From: Mauremys mutica
Lineage: Eukaryota > Chordata > Testudines > Geoemydidae
NCBI RefSeq assembly: GCF_020497125.1
Contig: NC_059075.1
Coordinates: 46,288,003 to 46,352,002 of the forward strand
Length of the DNA: 64,000 nucleotides
Direction: 5' to 3'
Both the position numbers and the translations under genes were made by a program. Positions 50,429-61,186 of this stretch are shown here, piece after piece. The stretch's first letter is position 1. Every line of letters starts with the position of its first letter. Under the pieces are notes generated by a model. The model ran no database searches and had not been told where the DNA came from. It saw only the letters and a list, made by a program, of their open reading frames with translations.

Positions 50429-51452
50429 CTCTGCTCAGCGGGTAATGATCAATGTCTCCATGTCTAGTTGGCAGCCGATATCAAGCGGAGTGCCCCAAGG
50501 CTCGGTCCTGGGGCTGGTTTTGTTCAATATCTTCATTAACGATCTGGAGATGGCGTGGACTGCACTCTCAGCAAGTTTGCAGATGACACTAAACTGGGAG
50601 GAGTGGTAGATACGCTGGAGGGTAGGGATAGGATACAGAGGGACCTAGACAAATTTAAAGGATTGGGCCAAAAGAAACCTGATGAGGTTCAAGTGCTGAG
50701 TCCTGCACTTAGGATGGAAGAATCAAATGCACTGCTACAGACTAGGGACCGAATGGCTAGGCAGCAGTTCTGCAGAAAAGGACCTAGGGCTTACAGTGGA
50801 CGAGAAACTGGATATGAGTCAACAGTATGCCCTTGTTGCCAAGAAGGCTAACAGCATTTTGGGCTGTATAAGTAGGGGCATTGCCAGCAGATCGAGGGAC
50901 GTGATCATTCCCCTTTATTCAACATTGGTGAGGCTTCATCTGGAGTACCGTGTCCAGTTTTGGGCCCCACACTACAAGGATGTGGAAAAATTGGAAAGAG
51001 TCCAGTGGAGGGCAACAAAAATGATTAGGAAGCTGGAACACATGACTTCTGAGGAGAGGCTGAGGGAACTGGGATTGTTTAGTCTGCAGAAGAAAAGAAT
51101 GAGGGGGGATTTGATAGCTGCTTTCAAGTACCTGAAAGGAGGTTCCAAAGAGGGTGGATCTAGACTGTTCTCAGTGGTACCAGATGACAGAACAAGGAGT
51201 AATGGTCTCAAGTTGCAGTGGAGGAGGTTTAGGTTGGATATTAGGACAAGCTTTTTCACTAGGAGGATGGTGAAGCACTGAAATTTTGTTTACCTAAGGA
51301 GGTGGTAGAATCTCCATCCTTAGAGGTTTTTAAGGTCCGGCTTGACAAAGCCCTGGCTGGGATGATTTAGTTGGGAATTGGTCCTGCTTTGAGCAGGGGT
51401 TGGACTAGATGACCTCCTGAGGTCCCCTCCAACCCTGATATTCTATTATTCT
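50429..51452 (+). mobile_element. CR1 LINE, 3' part, inserted in an older CR1
   Basis: Reads [20 protein letters not shown] (50490), [20 protein letters not shown] (50570, FADD box), [20 protein letters not shown] (50765) and [20 protein letters not shown] (50895). A near-continuous frame runs to ITRRMVKH, then a tail GACCTCCTGAGGTCCCCTCC and TTCTATTATTCTA. It is the least decayed CR1 here, but frameshifted. Confidence 0.9.
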
Positions 51453-51650
51453 AACCCCAGATAAATCATCCTAGCCAGGGCTTTGTCAAGCGGGCCTTAA
51501 AAATCTTTAAGGATGGAGATTCTACCACCTCCCTAGGTAGCCCATTCCAGTGCTTCACCACCCTCTTAGTGAAATAGTTTTTCCTAATAACCAACCTAGA
51601 CCTCCCCCACTGCAACTTGAGACCATTGCTTCATCTCAGTGAGGTGTTAA
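51453..51650 (-). mobile_element. CR1 LINE 3' tail, second half (interrupted)
   Basis: ACCCCAGATAAATCATCCTA, then GCCAGGGCTTTGTCAAGC and CCACCTCCCTAGGTAGCCCA through CCCCCACTGCAACTTGAGAC. This is the reverse complement of the CR1 region upstream of the tail seen at 50353-50428, so the two form one older element. Confidence 0.85.
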
Positions 51651-53051
51651 CTCAGGTACTTAAAAATTTTGATACTTTTATTATCATTAACTAATGCACT
51701 GCTAATCAAAGTGGGGAAGAAAGAAGTAGGGTGATCATATTATGAACAACTGCACTCTGCTGAGAGAGGAATCTCATTTTAGTCACTCAAGTGGGTGCAA
51801 CTTATTTTGTGGACAGAGCAGAGCTTAGATGAGTACCAATACCACCTTTTTCTAATTTGCCTCCCGCTTGTCCTCATTAATTGCCTAATCCAAAATCCAT
51901 TGAAGTCATTGAAGATGCCGATTGACATCAGTGGGCTCTAGATCAGGCCCAAAGTATTAAGCTCATGATAAACCTGTTTAAAAAATTTTTTATCACAACC
52001 ACAGCCTCTTCCCCCTCCCCCCAAAATTATTTTTAGCATGAAAATATCTACTTTATTTTTCCACCTCCACCCCACAAATGGATACATTCATATAACTCAG
52101 AAATAGGTACACTTCCATATATCCAACTTCTCCAAAATATTCACCTTTGGTTGAATAACAAACAAGAAATTTCAGCTAAAAGTTAAATTGCTCTGCATAC
52201 AAGCTCCTTAAACGGGAGGTTTGTAAGGTAACTTCAGTCTCAGTCTTAATTAAATGTTGCTGTCATTGTTTTAGGTGACTGTGAACTAGTAATTCAGAAA
52301 ATTTTAAAGTGAAGTCAGCCTACTTTCTTTAACATAGGATGGTTAATCTTGCAGTAACATGTCAGAGTCTCTCTTGTTAAATTTTGAGGTGGAATATATC
52401 CTGGTTTTAAATACACCTTTGCAGTCCTGGACCTTAATTAATTAATTTAACCTTAATAATTCCTCCATTTTTATGATCAAGTAACCTTAATGGTTAATAA
52501 TGGTTCTGGCTTTTAAAAAGAATCTGCATTTAAAAAAACATAACCAGGAAGTGAGTGATTCTAACAAAAACGAGGCAGATATTTTTATAATAAAACTCTA
52601 TTACACATTCCATTAAAAAAATATTGCTTCGAATAGCTGTAATTCCTATCAGGAAACTGATACTATTTGAGCATCCGTAACAGCCATTTGCTGTTATCCA
52701 TTTTTCTGTATCCCACATCACTGATTTGGTACTATATAGTGTAATGTTAGGGTTTCCTTTAGCATTTTAGGAAATTTGAGGGATGATGTTATAGTTTCTC
52801 AATTCAATTGATTATGTGAAATGTTCTGGTGTGATCTCTGCCCATTTGCTGGGGGATATGTATTGGGCCTGCAGAAGCCCTGCACTTCAATTAGTATTAA
52901 CTTTCACTTGTATTAGCAGCCTAAGCAGATGGGCCAAGAACTAATAATTGAATGGGCATAGAGTGCTTTCTCCTTTCACCCTAAAGATGTTTTTTCTTTT
53001 ATACTGGTTAACCGTATTAACTGTTCTGTGGATGTAAGATTTCAGTTTCTA

Positions 53052-53338
53052 GGGGCTTGTCTACATTACCTGCTGGGTCGACAGGCAGCAATCGATCCAG
53101 TGGGGTTTGATTTATCGTATCTAGTCTAGACGCGATAAATCGACCAAGTGCTCTCCCGTCGACTCTGGTACTCCACCGGGGTGAGAGGCGCAGGTGGAGT
53201 TGACGGGAGAGCATCAGCTGTTGACTTCACTGCGATAAGTAGATCTAAGTATGTCGACTTCGGCTACGTTGATCACATAGCTGAAGTTGTGTAACTTAAA
53301 TCAATTTCCTCCCCCAGCCCCCGCAGTGTAGACCCGGC
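53052..53338 (-). mobile_element. Harbinger-type MITE (GCGATAAATCGA family)
   Basis: Ends GGGGCTTGTCTACA and TGTAGACCCGGC, with the 3-base repeat CTA on both sides (53049-53051, 53339-53341). The interior GACGCGATAAATCGACC matches 25207-25498; the orientation is the opposite of that copy. Confidence 0.75.
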
Positions 53339-54304
53339 CTAGGTTTTTAAAGTTCATAAGTTACCAAACCTAAATTTACTTGACTAAAACTGTTTGGTGG
53401 TGGTGTGGTTTTTTGTTTGTTTGTTTTGGTGTGTAGTTTTGGGGGAGAGGGGGAGTAGGTATGGGGTTTTTTTGAGGGAAGTTAATTTGTTGTCTTTTGG
53501 TCTGGTCCCAGTCCTGGTCTTTTTTTTTTTGGCTTCCCAACATGGGATCTTTTAACAGTTAGTTTGGTAATATCTGTTACCTGTGTATCAGTTATCCCTT
53601 TAGTTTTGCATTCTTGAAGTCTAGAAAGATGTAGGAAAATATCCTTTTAAGAATTAAGTTAACTTGTGCTTCATCTGTACATGTGTGTCCCAGAGGCCCA
53701 AACTCCTCCACATCTTCTCTTTTTAAAATGTAAGCCTTCATGTATGCATTATGTGTTAGATTAAAAAAAAAATTACTAGAGACTGATAAATATTAGGTGT
53801 CACTCATGTGTACTGAACAGTCTTATATTTCCAGATAACTGCCATGTTCTCCTCTTGAATTATGTATTTCTCAAGAGTTTAAATCCACGGAGAGTTCTGC
53901 TGTTGAGATAATATTACAAGTACCTTTTTTTCTCTTTTGAACATTTAGTTAAAATAATTTTGCTTGAATTATTTAATTTATTGGCACAGCTCTAGCTTTA
54001 ACTGTACTTCCAAATGTTCCATGATCTCACTGTCCATTTCCATGCATGTTAACGTTTAAGCTGTGTTCTGATGGTCTAACTCATTTATATCATATTCTGT
54101 ATGGCTATTGTGTATGTATTTTTAACAACATTTAATATTAGATAAAATATCTTTGTACTTAAGAAACAAGGCTCTGCACTCTTCTGGTGTGTTTTTTTTG
54201 TTTTGTTTTTTTTAAAGCATATCATTAGGATATAGCAGTGAAGAATAATAATAATCTTCATAGACTTACCTTGTGCACATTACCTATAATATTTTTTTCT
54301 ACAG

Positions 54305-54472
54305 ACATTGATGATACTCAAATTCTTCCACGTCCATCTCGAGTCAGACATTTTTCACAGAGCGAGGACACGCCAAGCGAAGTTTTTGGTGCACTGAATG
54401 AGGAACAGCCACTGCCAAGAAGTAGCAGCACATCTGACATCCTGGAACCATTCACAGTTGAACGAGCCAAAG
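54305..54472 (+). CDS. RALGAPA1: RALGAPA1 exon, short form
   Basis: Acceptor TTTTTTCTACAG at 54304. AC completes Asp, then [55 protein letters not shown] and one base. This is the form known from the standard mammalian protein, which continues directly with V-N-(K/R)-E-D-M-S-Q. The donor would be AAAG|GTGCAG at 54473. RVRHFS (54340-54357) fits the R-x-R-x-x-S pattern of Akt-like kinases; that it is used is inference. Confidence 0.93.
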
Positions 54473-55816
54473 GTGCAGTTCCTGTCATTGACAGTTCATC
54501 CCATCATGCGCCAAGCTTACAGAGTTCCACTGAGACCTCTTCAATATATAGATCCACTGAAAGTCATATTATTGATACGAATAGCAGAGAGTCCTCCTTG
54601 GAAGTTGGGGATAGTATTTATGACCATCTCTGTCATTTGATAGGGCCAGTAGATCTTGCAAATACATCCTTTGAACAAAGCCAGTATGTTGACCTTGAAG
54701 GTGAAGATGATCTTCTTTCCTCTCTGAGAGAATATCTTAAGGAAAAAGAAGAACTTTGCAGTCACTATGAGATAGATAAATTTGAGGCTTCTCCTCCTGA
54801 AGTCAATACAACAGAAAATAGAAATGATAGTTCACCACTGGATGAATTAGAGTATAGAGATCAGACTGTTAAATATGCAAGTAGCAACACTGTGGCTGAA
54901 AGAGCTGAACATGTAGAACAAAACCAAAGTGGCTTTATAAGTAATATTGCACCTACCCAGGTAGACAGTTTTACAAGAAATCAAGTGATCGATAAAGCCA
55001 AACAATTACATATTGGTAAACAAAATGAAAGCTTATTTGAGCATGGGTCAAGTAGCCCTGATAACAAAGAAAGAAAGAGATACCTGTACAGACAAACAGC
55101 CACTGAAGTTGATGTAGATGTAGCTGTGGAAGTAGCTTTAGCTGAAAAGCCTAGAAGTGCCCAGTTTAATGAAAAAATAACTGACACACGTGTTATGCAT
55201 GCAAAGAAAGTTAACCCTGGAATGCCTCACGCTACAGGCAAACTTTTACCAACTAAAAGGAGTATATCTGAAACAGTAACCCATAAGGCCAAAATCATGA
55301 AAATAACTACTAAGAAACGAAATAGCGTTCATGTTACTTTTAGACCATCTACTGAGTCTGTTCAATTTTATAATCCTCTAGAAAACAGAGAGGCCCCCTG
55401 GAGGGCAAGACTTCGTAAACTCGGTGGCTTCAGTAGTGGTAGTAGCAACACAAGCACCAGCTCCTCTGCTGTCTTGGAGCTAGTCAGACCAGGAGTATAT
55501 AGACCTCTAGATGCAGCCAATGCAGCTTCAGTTAGTAGTAAACAGACTAAGGAATCCACAGAAGCTCAAACAGATATGTTGCAGAAAGAAGGTATTGCAG
55601 CTAATCAGTTGCATAATCGGAGTGCACCTAGGTCATCAGGTCAGGAGTCAGGACCACAGCAGGGCTCCCTGGGTGGTGTTTATAAAACTGTTGTACATGC
55701 TCTTTCGAAGCCGAAGGCAAATGTTTCCCCACAGAGGCAGAACAGAATACCAGCAGAGGCTCCACTGAGGGATCTGTACAGTCATGTAATGGGCTATTTT
55801 GGAAGGAAAGCTGCAG
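54305..55816 (+). CDS. RALGAPA1: RALGAPA1 exon, long form with 448 extra codons
   Basis: The same exon read through the 54472 donor stays open for another 1,344 bases to GCTGCAG|GTGAGC at 55817. That is a stronger donor, in the same phase 1, so the next exon (57729) joins in frame from either site. The extra segment is polar and Ser/Thr-rich, with an acidic helix-like part ([20 protein letters not shown]) and an alternating run ([15 protein letters not shown]). A basic patch follows ([20 protein letters not shown]) and the end is ordered-looking ([16 protein letters not shown]). No known domain recognised. An open frame of this length that ends exactly at a phase-matched donor is very unlikely by chance, so I take it as a longer, possibly tissue-restricted isoform. 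Confidence 0.82.
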
Positions 55817-57728
55817 GTGAGCACTAACAGTGTGCACAGTGCAAAAGGAGAAAGGCAGCACCAGTTTGGCTTAATGCAACTGAAGCAAGCTCTTATAAGC
55901 AATCAAAAGGCTTTGGGATGATCACTGCTTTCCCTGTTTGGTTATGCATGCGCCTTTAGCCAGCTGAAATTTTCCCCAGCATAAGTTATGTTTACATACT
56001 TTAAATTACTAATTTCCCTTTTAAAGATACTTAGTTGAACCTCTTTGCTGCTGAAGACCATCAAGTTAGGGAAGAGGAAGAGACAGTAAATGACCTACCA
56101 AGGGATCAAATGCAAGTCTTGTTGCATCATAGCCTACACTAGAGGGCTTTGAAATTCAGCCTACTGTATGGCTTTCAGATTTTTTTAATTTCTAGTGGAA
56201 TAGTAAGTTCTGGTACCTATTGTTTGTCTGTCTGGTAAAAAGACTCAGCTATCAGCTAAAATTGCTAGTTCATTTAGTATGTTTTCTTCCTCCTCCTCCT
56301 TCTCTCCTCCAAAACAAAAAATTCTCCCAAAATTAGGCTTTGAAGTTGAGACTTGGCTTTTAATCAGTTATGTAACACATACAGAATATTTTTAACGTTA
56401 AGTAAACCAGAAATTTCCTCTTATTTGGATGGCTTCATTAGAACAATCCAATGTGGCTTTAGTAATTTTTTGTTTGAACCATTTCAAAACATGCTTTAGG
56501 CCTTTCTGTATGCATTCACTGAAGTGGATGCAGTTACATCTTGGCAATCTCTATCATTGCTTTCTTTTTCTTTGGATCATGAATGTGCATAAAGGTCTCA
56601 TGGTAGTCCTTCCGCTAAATATGGGACCTCTGTGGACTGATCAAATAGAACAAGGCTATTGTTCTAATTTTCATCATCTTAGTTCTCATCTTAAATAACC
56701 TTAAATGAACAATAAATTAACTTTCAGCAGTAAGGTAGGTTTTCCTTTTTACACTGTTATGCTAGCATGATTAACAGAATGTTCTGTCATGCATCCTGCA
56801 TTGAGATGTTAATGCCACCTGAGGGCAGTCTTTGTAGGCATAGCACAATAACAATCTGGGCAGTGGGATTAGTATCATACTATCTCAGAAAAAAGATTAT
56901 TTGTGTATCATTTGTTTTAACATTTTATGTAGTTTCTCCAAGAGAAACAGTTTACATTTGCAAAAGTATTGAGACACAAATTATTTCAAAATATCTTTTT
57001 TTTTTTTGGAAATTTTGATATTAAGGTCTTATGGTAAATTCATATAATTTTCACTGTAGTCTCCTGAGGGATAATTGCAACCTTAAAGGCTAAAATGCTA
57101 TAATTAGATGTAACATTCATAGTATAATTAAGGCAATGTAATTCTATATAATGTGGAAACTAAAAAAGATAGAAATTAATTAATTGTTCATAAATCACTG
57201 ACCATTTAAAGAGTTTTTTGTTTGTATTCCATATTGCACCATACATTTTTATTACATAAGATTTTATTTGCAAGTATACTAACTGTATACAGTACTACAT
57301 TGACATTTATCATATTTCTTTATCTAATGTACTTTCTTCTCCAACATTGTTCCTCATTAGAAATAATAAAAATTCTTAGGATTTGTACATTTTTTTTATT
57401 TTTTTTATTTTTTTGTGTGATGTGGAGGAAGGGAGGAGGGATGTATGCTGTATCCTTAAAGCAAGCATTAACAACTTTGAGTAGTGCTTATCTGTAAGCT
57501 TTCTTGCTCTTTAAGGTTATATTGGAAATTGACTAACACCTGCTTAGTGGGAAGGAAAAAGGAGATTTACTAATTCTTAAAACTGAATCTACTCGAGTTG
57601 AAAACTCTTAAATGCATGTTTGGGAAGTAATTTTTTTACTGACCTAGGTTTCTTGATTTGACTTTTGTTTTTTAAAATGTATTTTTAAAAGTATCCCTTA
57701 CTATATGTAGTCATTCATTTGCTTTTAG
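55817..57728 (+). other. RALGAPA1 intron
   Basis: AT-rich, with no transposon or gene recognised. The acceptor GCTTTTAG is at 57728. Confidence 0.8.
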
Positions 57729-57853
57729 TTAATAGAGAGGACATGAGTCAAAAGCTGCACCCTCTTGCTAGCGATATTGGCAGTAGCAATACAAATGTTC
57801 CTGACCTCATGGATGAGTTTATAGCTGAGAGACTCCGCAGTGGTAGTGCATTG
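57729..57853 (+). CDS. RALGAPA1: RALGAPA1 coding exon, last in the window
   Basis: TT completes Val with the preceding G, then [40 protein letters not shown] and L, ending phase 0 at [25 protein letters not shown] is a highly conserved block of the family. The next exon expected from the protein (starting near TMTRRGSSPGSL) was not found before the right edge. Confidence 0.95.
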
Positions 57854-58799
57854 GTAAGTTTTTATGACTTTTTTACATGTAAAAAAAATATGCAAATACA
57901 TTTATAAAATTATTGCTCAAGTTACAGAAATATTTTATTCTGGATTTTAAGAACCAGAAATACATTATTTGAAAATTACTGCCCATTAGATTGTAAATCC
58001 TGTTTTTTAAGTCATGTTGCGTGCATATTATGTCTCTAATGGGCAGTGATGTAATATTCACACACCATTTTATGCTAAAATTCTTCATTATTGATCCTGC
58101 AAACCATATAAGTAACTTCACACAAATGAGTATTCTATTGCATCGTCTCTTTGGGTTGAATGGCACTAATCTTGAGCATAGTTACTTGTATGCATAAGTG
58201 TTTGCAGGATCAAAGCCTGAATGTGTGTATTAACATACACAGTATAGCACTGTATATTGTTCTGTGAAGGTGTATTCACTGGCACAATCTAGAAAACTAA
58301 ATATTTTTAAATGGTGTGCCTTCACTTCTTTTCTTTTCACTTCTGCTTATCAAGATATTTTTGTATCAAGTTTTCTGCTCTAGAGCCTGACTTTTTCACT
58401 CTTGCCATATTTGATCAGTAATGTCATGTTTGAGATGTCTTTGTTCATAATCATGTAAGCAGTTCTGTATTACAAGCATTGGATTGAGTTATTATTGAAT
58501 GATTATAAAAGAGGCAGTTGATTGGAGAAGATAAATATTTTGTTAATTGGCAGCGATGGGAAAGGAAAAATATAAAAATACTATTTTATTGCAAGTTTTT
58601 CTGTCAACGAATAGACCGAATAGGAAGAAATTTAAATTTATTATTTCAAACTTAGTGATCACTCCAATTTTGTGTGGCTAGCAAATTCCTTTTCAGTAGG
58701 TGGTGGATGTATCCAATGCCATTCTAAGGTTTGCTCACAAAGTTTTCAAAGAGTAGTTGGGCTCCTTAATAGCATGGGTTAAAGGAGGAACAATTTCCA
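57854..58799 (+). other. Start of the next RALGAPA1 intron
   Basis: AT-rich, no feature recognised; the intron then continues through the Penelope and Harbinger elements to the right edge. Confidence 0.75.
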
Positions 58800-58925
58800 T
58801 GTAAAAAGCAACAAAGAGTCCTGTGGCACCTTATAGACTAACAGATCTATTGGAGCATAAGCTTTCGAGGGTGAATACCCACTTCATCAGATGCATGTAA
58901 TGGAAATTTCCAGAGACAAGTATAA
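58800..58925 (-). mobile_element. Penelope-like element, terminal part (left of the Harbinger insertion)
   Basis: Has GAGTCCTGTGGCACCTTATA, GAGCATAAGCTTTCGAGGGT and CCACTTCATCAGATGCATGT. Read on -, it is the 3' end of the element whose coding end lies at 63706-64000. The last bases, TAA (58923-58925), are the target duplicated by the Harbinger insertion. Confidence 0.8.
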
Positions 58926-58941
58926 GGCCTGGTCTACACTA
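58926..58941 (+). repeat. Left terminal inverted repeat of the Harbinger element
   Basis: GGCCTGGTCTACACTA; a second matching block, TTAAGTCGAATTT, follows at about 58947-58959, mirrored near the right end. Confidence 0.93.
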
Positions 58942-59315
58942 GGACTTTAAGTCGAATTTAGCAGCGTTAATTGGAACTAACCGCTCAACCGTCCACACCA
59001 GGAAGCCATTTAATTCGAACTAGAGGGCTCTTTAGTTCGAATTTGGTACTCCACCCCGACAGGTGGAGTAGCGCTAAATTCAACATGGCTAGCTCGAATT
59101 AGGCTAGGTGTGGATGCTAATCGAACTTAGTAGCTCCGGGAGCTATCCCACACTGCACCACTCTGTTGACGCTCTGGACAGCAGTCCGAGCTTGGATGCT
59201 CTGACCAGCCACACAGGAAACGACCCGGGAAAATTTGAATTCCTTTTCCTGTCTGGGCACTTTGAATCTGACGTCCTGGTTGGACATCGGGGCGAGCTCC
59301 GCAGCACCTGCAACG

Positions 59316-59892
59316 ATGCAGAGCTCTCCAGCAGAGGAGTCGGGGCAATCCAAGAATAGAAAGAGGTCCCCAGCATGGACTGACCGGGAAGTCATGGATC
59401 TGATCGCTGTGTGGGGCAAGGAGTCTGTGCTCTCGGAGCTGTGCTCCAACAAGCGGAATGCAAAGACCTTCGAGAAGGTCTCCAAAGCCATGATAGACAA
59501 AGGATACAGCCGGGATGCGATGCAGTGCCGCGTGAAAGTCAAGGACCTGAGACAAGGTTACCAAAAAGTCAGAGCGGCAAACGGACGCTCCGGAGCACAG
59601 CCCCAGACATGCCGCTTCTACAAGGCACTGCATGCCATTCTCGGTGGGTCTGCCACCACTGCCCCACCAGTGACCGTGGACTCTGAGGATGGCATAGTGT
59701 ACATGGACAGTTCCTCGGCGATGTTCGCTGATGGGGAAGATGAGGAAGGGTTTGTGGAGGACGGCGCAGGCGACAGCGAACACAATACCGCTTGCCCTGA
59801 CAGCCAGGATCTCTTCATCACCCTCACAGAGATCCCCTACCAACCCTCCCCGGCCGTTAACCCGGACTCAGAATCAGGGGAAGGATCAGGCG
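59316..59892 (+). CDS. Harbinger Myb/SANT-like DNA-binding protein, exon 1
   Basis: The second protein of PIF/Harbinger elements: it binds the element ends and helps bring the transposase to them and into the nucleus (known for the family). Begins MQSSPAEESGQSKNRKRSPA. Residues about 15-90 form the Myb/SANT-like trihelix domain, with AWTDREVMDLIAVWGKESVL, KTFEKVSKAMIDKGYSRDAM and QCRVKVKDLRQGYQKVRAAN, then a long acidic linker. I chose the ATG at 59316 because the family starts close before the basic KNRKRSPAWT stretch; an in-frame ATG at 59235 would add 27 residues. Donor GGCG|GTAAGT at 59893 leaves phase 1. Joined to exon 2 it gives 337 residues. Confidence 0.85.
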
Positions 59893-59981
59893 GTAAGTGC
59901 TATAAACATGGAAACATTTATTTTTTAAAAAACAGGTATAGAAAAAATAGAAATACTATATAAAAAATTTTAAATGTCAAA

Positions 59982-60284
59982 CTATATAAATAGTAGGTCC
60001 ACACATATAGGGATTGAACAATAATCCTCTTGGGACAGTTCAACAAAGCTCTCAGAGAGCTGCTCGAAAAGCCTCCGCAGGAGGTTCCTGGGGAGAGGTG
60101 CCTTATTGGGTGCTCCGTGGAAGCACACTCTTCCGCGCCAGGACATCCTAATGTAGAGAGGAATCATCGCCTCCACCAGCATTGTTGCATATGGTCCTGA
60201 TCTGTGCAGGGCTTCCCTTAGCATCCGCTCTCTCTGACTCCGAGTGACCCGCCTCAGGGTGATGTCGTTCTGGACAGGCTGCAT
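59982..60284 (-). CDS. Uncharacterised 100-codon frame antisense in the Myb-gene intron
   Basis: Starts MQPVQNDITLRRVTRSQRER and ends LSQEDYCSIPICVDLLFI. The composition is protein-like (MLVEAMIPLYIRMSWRGRV, LPRNLLRRLFEQLSESFVEL), with possible amphipathic helices; no family recognised. An acceptor-like TACTTAG lies directly before the ATG, so it may be an exon rather than a complete gene. It is on the same strand as the transposase, downstream of it. Function unknown. Confidence 0.4.
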   Translation of the reverse strand: MQPVQNDITLRRVTRSQRERMLREALHRSGPYATMLVEAMIPLYIRMSWRGRVCFHGAPNKAPLPRNLLRRLFEQLSESFVELSQEDYCSIPICVDLLFI

Positions 60285-60353
60285 CTAAGTAGGGCAATTA
60301 GTGTATTGTTACTATTGTTAATGGTTTAAAATTAGGTTGCATAACAACGACCC

Positions 60354-60728
60354 TCACTTAACAGCCACGTGCTGGAGGCCACAGAGAACAAGCATACATT
60401 GATCTTTCCCGTGCACTGGCGGGAGGGGCTGGAAAAGGCTCAGCCTTTCTGCTTTCCAGATTGCCTTTAGCAGGAGAGCACAGCTATCCACTAACTGATA
60501 AGCATTATCTACTTTAAGGCTTACCAGGACTGTCTGCAAGACGGATTCAGCTGTCTCTCCCCGCTTGTCCGCTCTCCTGTGCAATGGCGCCGCCAATGAG
60601 AGCGTATTCCGAAATCTCGAACTTGTCCTGAGATCTCGTGGAACTTGGTGCCCTGTATGGTCTTGTTCAGAGAAACTGACTAGACTGTGTTCACTGTTCG
60701 CAAACATGTATCTGTTCAAGGAAATCAC
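60354..60728 (-). CDS. Uncharacterised 124-codon frame antisense in the Myb-gene intron
   Basis: Starts MISLNRYMFANSEHSLVSF. It contains ETAESVLQTVLVSLKVDNAY and QLVDSCALLLKAIWKAERLS, a helix-like leucine-rich stretch, and ends LCGLQHVAVK. It runs towards the 59982-60284 frame. A weak donor (GCT|GTTAAG at 60362) would join the two in phase with a 77-base intron. No family recognised; could be a chance frame. Confidence 0.35.
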   Translation of the reverse strand: MISLNRYMFANSEHSLVSFSEQDHTGHQVPRDLRTSSRFRNTLSLAAPLHRRADKRGETAESVLQTVLVSLKVDNAYQLVDSCALLLKAIWKAERLSLFQPLPPVHGKDQCMLVLCGLQHVAVK

Positions 60729-60749
60729 TTACTGTTTCCCATCACACAG

Positions 60750-61186
60750 CTTCTGCTCTTTCCCGGACTGCCCCGGCATCCCCCTCGCAGAGGCTGGCTC
60801 AGATTAGGCGGCGAAAGAAAAAGACTCGGGACGAGATGTTCGCGGAACTGATGGCCTGCTCCAGAGCCGAGGCGGCCCAGCAGAGCCAGTGGAGGGAGAC
60901 CCTCTCTCAGCAGCAGCGCTCACACAGCGAACGGGAGGACAGGTGGCGGCAGGAAGACCAGCAGGCGACTCAAACGCTGCTTGGGCTAATGAGGGAGCAA
61001 ACGGACACGCTCCGGCGCCTTGTTGATGTTCTGCAGGACCGCAGGCAGGAGGAGAGAGCCCCCCTGCACTGTATCTGCAACCACGCTCCAACGCCAAGAA
61101 GTCCTGTCCCCCCCTCACCGAAAATTACAAGACGGAGGGGCGGTAGGGGCCGTGAGAACTGTCACTGCACCACAGCTGAGCGCTAA
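60750..61186 (+). CDS. Harbinger Myb/SANT-like protein, exon 2
   Basis: Acceptor ATCACACAG at 60749. CT completes Ala, then SALSRTAPASPSQRLAQIRR and a basic RRKKKTRDEMFAELMACSRA (probable nuclear localisation). A Gln/Glu/Arg-rich predicted coiled coil follows (QQSQWRETLSQQQRSHSERE to LLGLMREQTDTLRRLVDVLQ), and the end is RENCHCTTAER and a stop. The KKTRDEMF motif plus coiled coil is the usual C-terminal half of these proteins. A polyadenylation signal AATAAA is at 61288-61293. Confidence 0.82.

Larger units (their letters stand above)
39839..54304 (+). other. RALGAPA1 intron, largest in the window
   Basis: Contains a MIR-like SINE (40975-41150), a pogo-type MITE (41159-41333), a DIRS-like relic (44901-48620), a palindromic MITE (48642-48735), a short tandem duplication (49783-49846), two nested CR1s (50353-51650) and a Harbinger MITE (53052-53338). 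39839-40970, 41340-44900, 51660-53050 and 53340-54304 hold no gene that I can support; (GTT)n is at 40440-40466. Confidence 0.8.
59893..60749 (+). other. Intron of the Harbinger Myb-like gene
   Basis: 857 bases, GTAAGT to TCACACAG. On the opposite strand it contains two open frames (59982-60284 and 60354-60728), listed separately. Confidence 0.8.

Noticed and set aside
54238..54304. Upstream extension of the large exon frame with its own ATG
   Set aside because: The 22 codons lie in the polypyrimidine tract before the TTCTACAG acceptor; the exon starts at 54305.
59117..59843. Frame of 238 codons on - opposite the Myb-like exon
   Set aside because: Antisense shadow of the real exon; the + frame has the Myb domain and splice sites.
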